A stretch of 31,463 nucleotides of DNA from the IMG/VR virus record IMGVR_UViG_3300009413_000044, positions 1-31,463 of that record. One strand, given 5' to 3'. The position numbers and the translations under genes were made by a program. The stretch comes from a virus. Below are positions 28,085 through 31,463 of the stretch, piece after piece; position 1 is the stretch's first letter; every line of letters begins with the position of its first letter. The notes below the pieces were generated by a model. It was not told the origin of the DNA. It saw only the letters and a list, made by a program, of their open reading frames with translations, and made no database searches.

Positions 28085-29533
28085 GTGAATCTGAAGGAAA
28101 TCAGAGAAGAAATCAACGCCGCTCTGGACTACAACCCGGATTTGCAGCAGTACAAGGACATGACCTCGCGGATTGTCAATCGGCATTATCAGCAGGTTTC
28201 GAGTCAGTACCATTGGCTGTTCATGCAGAAGCGATTTGAACTGACGCTTCGCGCCGATATTGATGGATCGTCTACGGACACGATGACATTTAGTAACAGC
28301 AGAAAGGGCGACCTTCCGACAGGCGCTGGAACCTCTGCTGTAAAGCTGCTGCCGGTCGATGTTGAGGGCGCGTTCTTTGTGGTGAACAACCGCGAGTATG
28401 AGATTACTCGACGGCCGGATGAGCGCAGCATTGTGATTAACGAGTCTCTAAATGGGACGTTCACCGACTGGAAAATCAAGTTTAAGCGATACGCGCTGCC
28501 CCGTGAATGTGTTGAGGTCTTGGGGCTTGTAGATCGTGGAATCACGATGACTGAGACGTTGTCGTATACAGATGCCGCTTTCCCCAATGACCCCTACACC
28601 AGCACCCAGACAACCACCGCGCCAGACCGTGGCCGGTTCACGTTCTTGGATGCCCGAAAAGAAGAGTTCTTGTACCTGGACCGGGACGATACGGGCGACC
28701 CGTTTGTGAGCATCGAAGAGATGCACGCGGATGTGTTTCCGCCTGACTTGGCTATAGTCTTGGATCCGATGGATTCAAGTGGCTCCTCTTCAAACCTGGC
28801 GCTTGGAGACACATATCAGTATTGCTACACATACTTGTATGCTGGAAGAGAGAGCGCCCCGTCTCCTGTGTCTGAGATTACCCTGTCAACTACCGGGCAT
28901 CTCCACATAGCGCTTAATGGATTCATAAATACATCAGCCAAAAGAGTTTCCGGTTCAGACAAAGACACCGGCAGGTTGAAGAAGATTTACAGGAGACTGG
29001 ATTCTCTTGGTTCCAGCAGGCTTGGTAGAAGCAGAACGCTCGGGCTTGGTGTGTGGCGACATATCGCAACCATCTCTGAGTCGGTTACCTCATACACGGA
29101 TGAAGGGGAAGAACTCACTACCAACACGGTTCTTGGGACAACCTCTCCTGTGGATATAGACGGTGTTCTGTATGACTTGAATCAACTCAATGAAATAGGC
29201 CCACGCCAGTACATCCGGCTTTGGTATACCCCAGCCAGTGACTACAAGATCGAGGGCCGGTATCTGATGAGGCCGTTCCGTCTTGTGAACGAGGCAGATA
29301 CTCCAAACTGGCCTGTGCAGTATCATCACCTGTTGGTGTTCTTGGCACTTCGAGACATATGCATGCAGCACGGGATGCTGAGTCATTCTCAGATTTACGA
29401 AGGCCGGGCGAGCATCATCCTGAATCAGATGAAGGCCAAGTACCTTTCTCGTTCTGACCGGATGTATGTACGTCGCGGATTTGACCGTGCGTTCACCGAC
29501 AAAGAGCGTTGGGGCGTGCCGAGCAAGTCATGA
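28085..29533 (+). CDS. Putative head-tail adaptor / tail protein, 482 aa
   Basis: GTG at 28085 with GGGGGGT upstream. The N-terminus (NLKEIREEINAALDYNPDLQQYKDMTSRIVNRHYQQVSSQYHWLFMQKRFELTLRADID) is helical and resembles phage adaptor/connector proteins that bind under the portal. The middle (SSNLALGDTYQYCYTYLYAGRESAPSPVSEITLSTTG) is beta-rich and fibronectin-like. The C-terminus returns to helices with RYLMRPFRLVNEADTPNWPVQYHHLLVFLALRDICMQHG. It overlaps the next gene as ATGA. Position after capsid and decoration genes supports a neck or adaptor role, not proven. Confidence 0.65.
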   Translation: MNLKEIREEINAALDYNPDLQQYKDMTSRIVNRHYQQVSSQYHWLFMQKRFELTLRADIDGSSTDTMTFSNSRKGDLPTGAGTSAVKLLPVDVEGAFFVVNNREYEITRRPDERSIVINESLNGTFTDWKIKFKRYALPRECVEVLGLVDRGITMTETLSYTDAAFPNDPYTSTQTTTAPDRGRFTFLDARKEEFLYLDRDDTGDPFVSIEEMHADVFPPDLAIVLDPMDSSGSSSNLALGDTYQYCYTYLYAGRESAPSPVSEITLSTTGHLHIALNGFINTSAKRVSGSDKDTGRLKKIYRRLDSLGSSRLGRSRTLGLGVWRHIATISESVTSYTDEGEELTTNTVLGTTSPVDIDGVLYDLNQLNEIGPRQYIRLWYTPASDYKIEGRYLMRPFRLVNEADTPNWPVQYHHLLVFLALRDICMQHGMLSHSQIYEGRASIILNQMKAKYLSRSDRMYVRRGFDRAFTDKERWGVPSKS

Positions 29534-31463
29534 AAACTCAGACTTTTCAAGTGTTCCGCCTTCGCGGCATGGACGACCGCTGGCGGGTCACTGCCGACCA
29601 AGCCTCTGAGATCAAGGAAATGTCGTGGGACATCAATGATGGGTGGAGAACGGCTGGTGCGTTTGACTCTGTTACGGACGACCGATTCGATTGGTCTGCG
29701 AATGGGGACATTACTTCGATCCACTACTATGGGCGACATAACGGCGCGAAGCGACACATCCTGTTTGAGGACTCGACAGGAAAGCTGGCTCAACTGAGGC
29801 CCGACTGGTTTGCCATCGCCGGCTCTGACCCATTTTCATCGTTGAGGGATTCAGAGGGCCTTGCTTGGAACGGAACTTCAAGAACCAGATTCATCCCGAG
29901 GACATCTTTCGCTGGCACACAGAGCGTGACATTCGGCGGCCGAGTCTACTTGGTGAATGGATCCGATGAGCCAATCGTTTTTGATGGGCGAACCACGAGC
30001 CGGGCTGGGTTTTCTGGCCCACCGGCCGCGCCAAATGGGTCAGTGATTTACCGTGCTGGCTTGTTCGTTGAAACGCTTGATGACGACAACCAAGAGGCCG
30101 ACACAGGGCTTTTCCTTGGTACACGGGTGCGAGGTCAAGGATTGGGAAGCACGCGCCCGCGTGGAGCATTCAACAAGTTCAACCGCAAGTGGGTAGATGG
30201 GAAACTGTGTGCGTATCAGTACCGGGTTTCATTTGTGAACAAGCGTGGCCAAGAAGGCCCGATGTCTGAGCCCAGCAATCTGGTTGAGTTCGAGTGCTGT
30301 GATGGGAAACGAAGATTTACCCAGGTCACGATTTCTGTTGGTGGGCCAGACGTAGTCGCCAGACGAATCTACAGGACACGTGACATATACGATGACAATG
30401 GGGACTCCATTTCCCCACAGGAAGGTCGAAACTTCTACTTCATCAAAGAGCTTCAAGAGAACGAATCAACCGTTTTCGAGGACGGGATCTCGGACGCGAA
30501 TGTGGGTGGAATCCGAGACCCGGAAGACTTTGGCCCGTGGCCTGCGCAGGCAAAGTACCTGGCCGCATTCAAGAACACGATGTTCATTGCTGGGATGACC
30601 GACAATCGCATTCGGTACAGTGCTCCTGGGATGCCAGAGGTGTTTCCAGATGCCAATGTGTTCGAGATCGGAGAGACCGACTCTGGAGAGATTACCGGGC
30701 TTTACGCTACCAACAATGCCTTGGTGGCCTTCAAGTCCCGTGGGGTCTACCTAATCAAAGGTGACCCTGTGAACGGGTTTCACGCCCAGACGCTCAACAA
30801 GGACATTGGCTGTATCGCACCGAACAGCATCGCCAACGTGCCGTCAATTGGGCTGCTGTTTTTGGGCCGTGAAGGGGTGTTCACGCTTCAGGGAGCCCTG
30901 GAGAACACCGGGACCCCGACAACGATAGTTGACCTGTCAACCCCGATCAAGAAGCTGATCGACCGGATTGATGACTCATCAACCAATGCTGCCGTGAGTG
31001 TCATCAATCGGAGAGACAAAGAGTATTGGTTGTGCGTTCCCACGATTGGGAAGAAGAACAATCTGTTGCTGGTGTTTCACTATGATGTGGGCGCTTGGAG
31101 CTATCGGGAGAACTACCCGATGCAGTGTGCGGCCGAGACCAGGGACCACAGAGGGTATGTTTACTTTGGCAGTAATGACCCAAAAATGGCTGGGATCAAT
31201 GTCTTTGCTGACGGCTTTCGGGCCAAGTACGGGCATGGCGCGGACTCATACTCGGCCGGCACGTCGATTCAGGACTACCCGCTGTACGAGACCGCCCCAC
31301 TTGACTTTGGAAGCGTCTACAGCGGTGTTAGCCTCGGCTATGTGAACTGCTACGCCGTGGCCTACGGAAACGAGCCGATCAAGGTGAATTTCAAGATCAA
31401 TCGCTCAATCACAGAGGCGTTGCCTGTGGACCGTGACCGAAAGCAGCAAGAGCTTTTGGAGCC
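29530..31463 (+). CDS. Large beta-propeller-like tail protein, partial (C-terminus outside window)
   Basis: ATG at 29530 overlaps the upstream TGA. The frame stays open for 644 codons to the right edge. The sequence is beta-rich with repeated short blades: RFIPRTSFAGTQSVTFGGRVYLVNGSDEPIVFDG, KYLAAFKNTMFIAGMTDNRIRYSAPGMPEVFP, EITGLYATNNALVAFKSRGVYLIKGDP, NSIANVPSIGLLFLGREGVFTL and YWLCVPTIGKKNNLLLVFHYDVGAWSYREN. These are like tail-nozzle/stabilisation proteins of podoviruses. A fibronectin-like RVSFVNKRGQEGPMSEPSNLVEF segment sits at ~235. It probably forms part of the tail tube or nozzle. The final length cannot be seen. Confidence 0.75.
   Translation, partial: MKTQTFQVFRLRGMDDRWRVTADQASEIKEMSWDINDGWRTAGAFDSVTDDRFDWSANGDITSIHYYGRHNGAKRHILFEDSTGKLAQLRPDWFAIAGSDPFSSLRDSEGLAWNGTSRTRFIPRTSFAGTQSVTFGGRVYLVNGSDEPIVFDGRTTSRAGFSGPPAAPNGSVIYRAGLFVETLDDDNQEADTGLFLGTRVRGQGLGSTRPRGAFNKFNRKWVDGKLCAYQYRVSFVNKRGQEGPMSEPSNLVEFECCDGKRRFTQVTISVGGPDVVARRIYRTRDIYDDNGDSISPQEGRNFYFIKELQENESTVFEDGISDANVGGIRDPEDFGPWPAQAKYLAAFKNTMFIAGMTDNRIRYSAPGMPEVFPDANVFEIGETDSGEITGLYATNNALVAFKSRGVYLIKGDPVNGFHAQTLNKDIGCIAPNSIANVPSIGLLFLGREGVFTLQGALENTGTPTTIVDLSTPIKKLIDRIDDSSTNAAVSVINRRDKEYWLCVPTIGKKNNLLLVFHYDVGAWSYRENYPMQCAAETRDHRGYVYFGSNDPKMAGINVFADGFRAKYGHGADSYSAGTSIQDYPLYETAPLDFGSVYSGVSLGYVNCYAVAYGNEPIKVNFKINRSITEALPVDRDRKQQELLE

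Noticed and set aside
1-31463. tRNA genes, CRISPR arrays, insertion sequences, integrase/att sites
   Set aside because: No cloverleaf with a TTCGA-type T-loop, no regularly spaced repeats, and no transposase or recombinase motifs were found by eye.

Overview
The window is a GC-rich bacteriophage genome fragment, probably from a short-tailed (podovirus-like) or otherwise unclassified tailed phage. The evidence is an ordered head module on the + strand: small and large terminase, portal, zinc-ribbon protein, acidic scaffold-like proteins, major capsid protein, decoration-like protein, adaptor and a large tail protein. No integrase, repressor, tRNA or CRISPR array was recognised. The host cannot be named. 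High GC and frequent GTG/TTG starts are all that can be read.

Left arm (1 to about 10,700, all transcribed leftward): about twenty small, mostly unrecognised genes typical of a phage early/accessory region. Several carry Cys-rich zinc-binding motifs. The recognisable members are an ArdC-type antirestriction protein (2453-3412), a 484-aa zinc-finger protein of a widespread phage/plasmid type (4811-6265) and a small 'HTPGPW...NARLIAAAPDLL' phage protein (1976-2368). Genes are packed with ATGA or GTGA overlaps. They share three kinds of repeated control sequence: (i) promoter/operator modules with ACCTAAC-TTGAC-spacer-GTTAGGT; (ii) a CGGAGCAAC ribosome-binding leader, often preceded by a GC hairpin; (iii) a junction cassette that encodes a C-terminal AGGAK and the Shine-Dalgarno of the next gene. 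One gene (1695-1979) is interrupted by an in-frame TGA.

Control regions: 7816-8805 has no convincing gene. It holds twelve GGGAC/GTCCC motifs, several perfect inverted repeats and an AT-rich island, and is a candidate replication origin or control region. From about 9985 to 10520, upstream of the leftward gene at 9549-9965, lies a dense run of at least twelve perfect-stem hairpins with a candidate promoter at its upstream edge. This is the best candidate for an undescribed structured RNA. The next ~700 bp (10.6-11.3 kb) is very GC-rich and ambiguous, followed by a leftward terminator and then a rightward promoter.

Right arm (11,428 to the end, rightward): a 330-aa unknown, a small unknown, a RusA Holliday-junction resolvase with all catalytic residues in register, a ~300-bp gap that may encode a small RNA, two tandem paralogous 126-aa proteins, a 1265-aa giant protein resembling phage 'polyvalent' proteins, three small unknowns and SSB. 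The head and tail genes listed above follow. Three intrinsic terminators lie between head genes: before the scaffold gene, after the capsid gene and before the adaptor gene. The last gene runs off the right end and the first gene runs off the left end.
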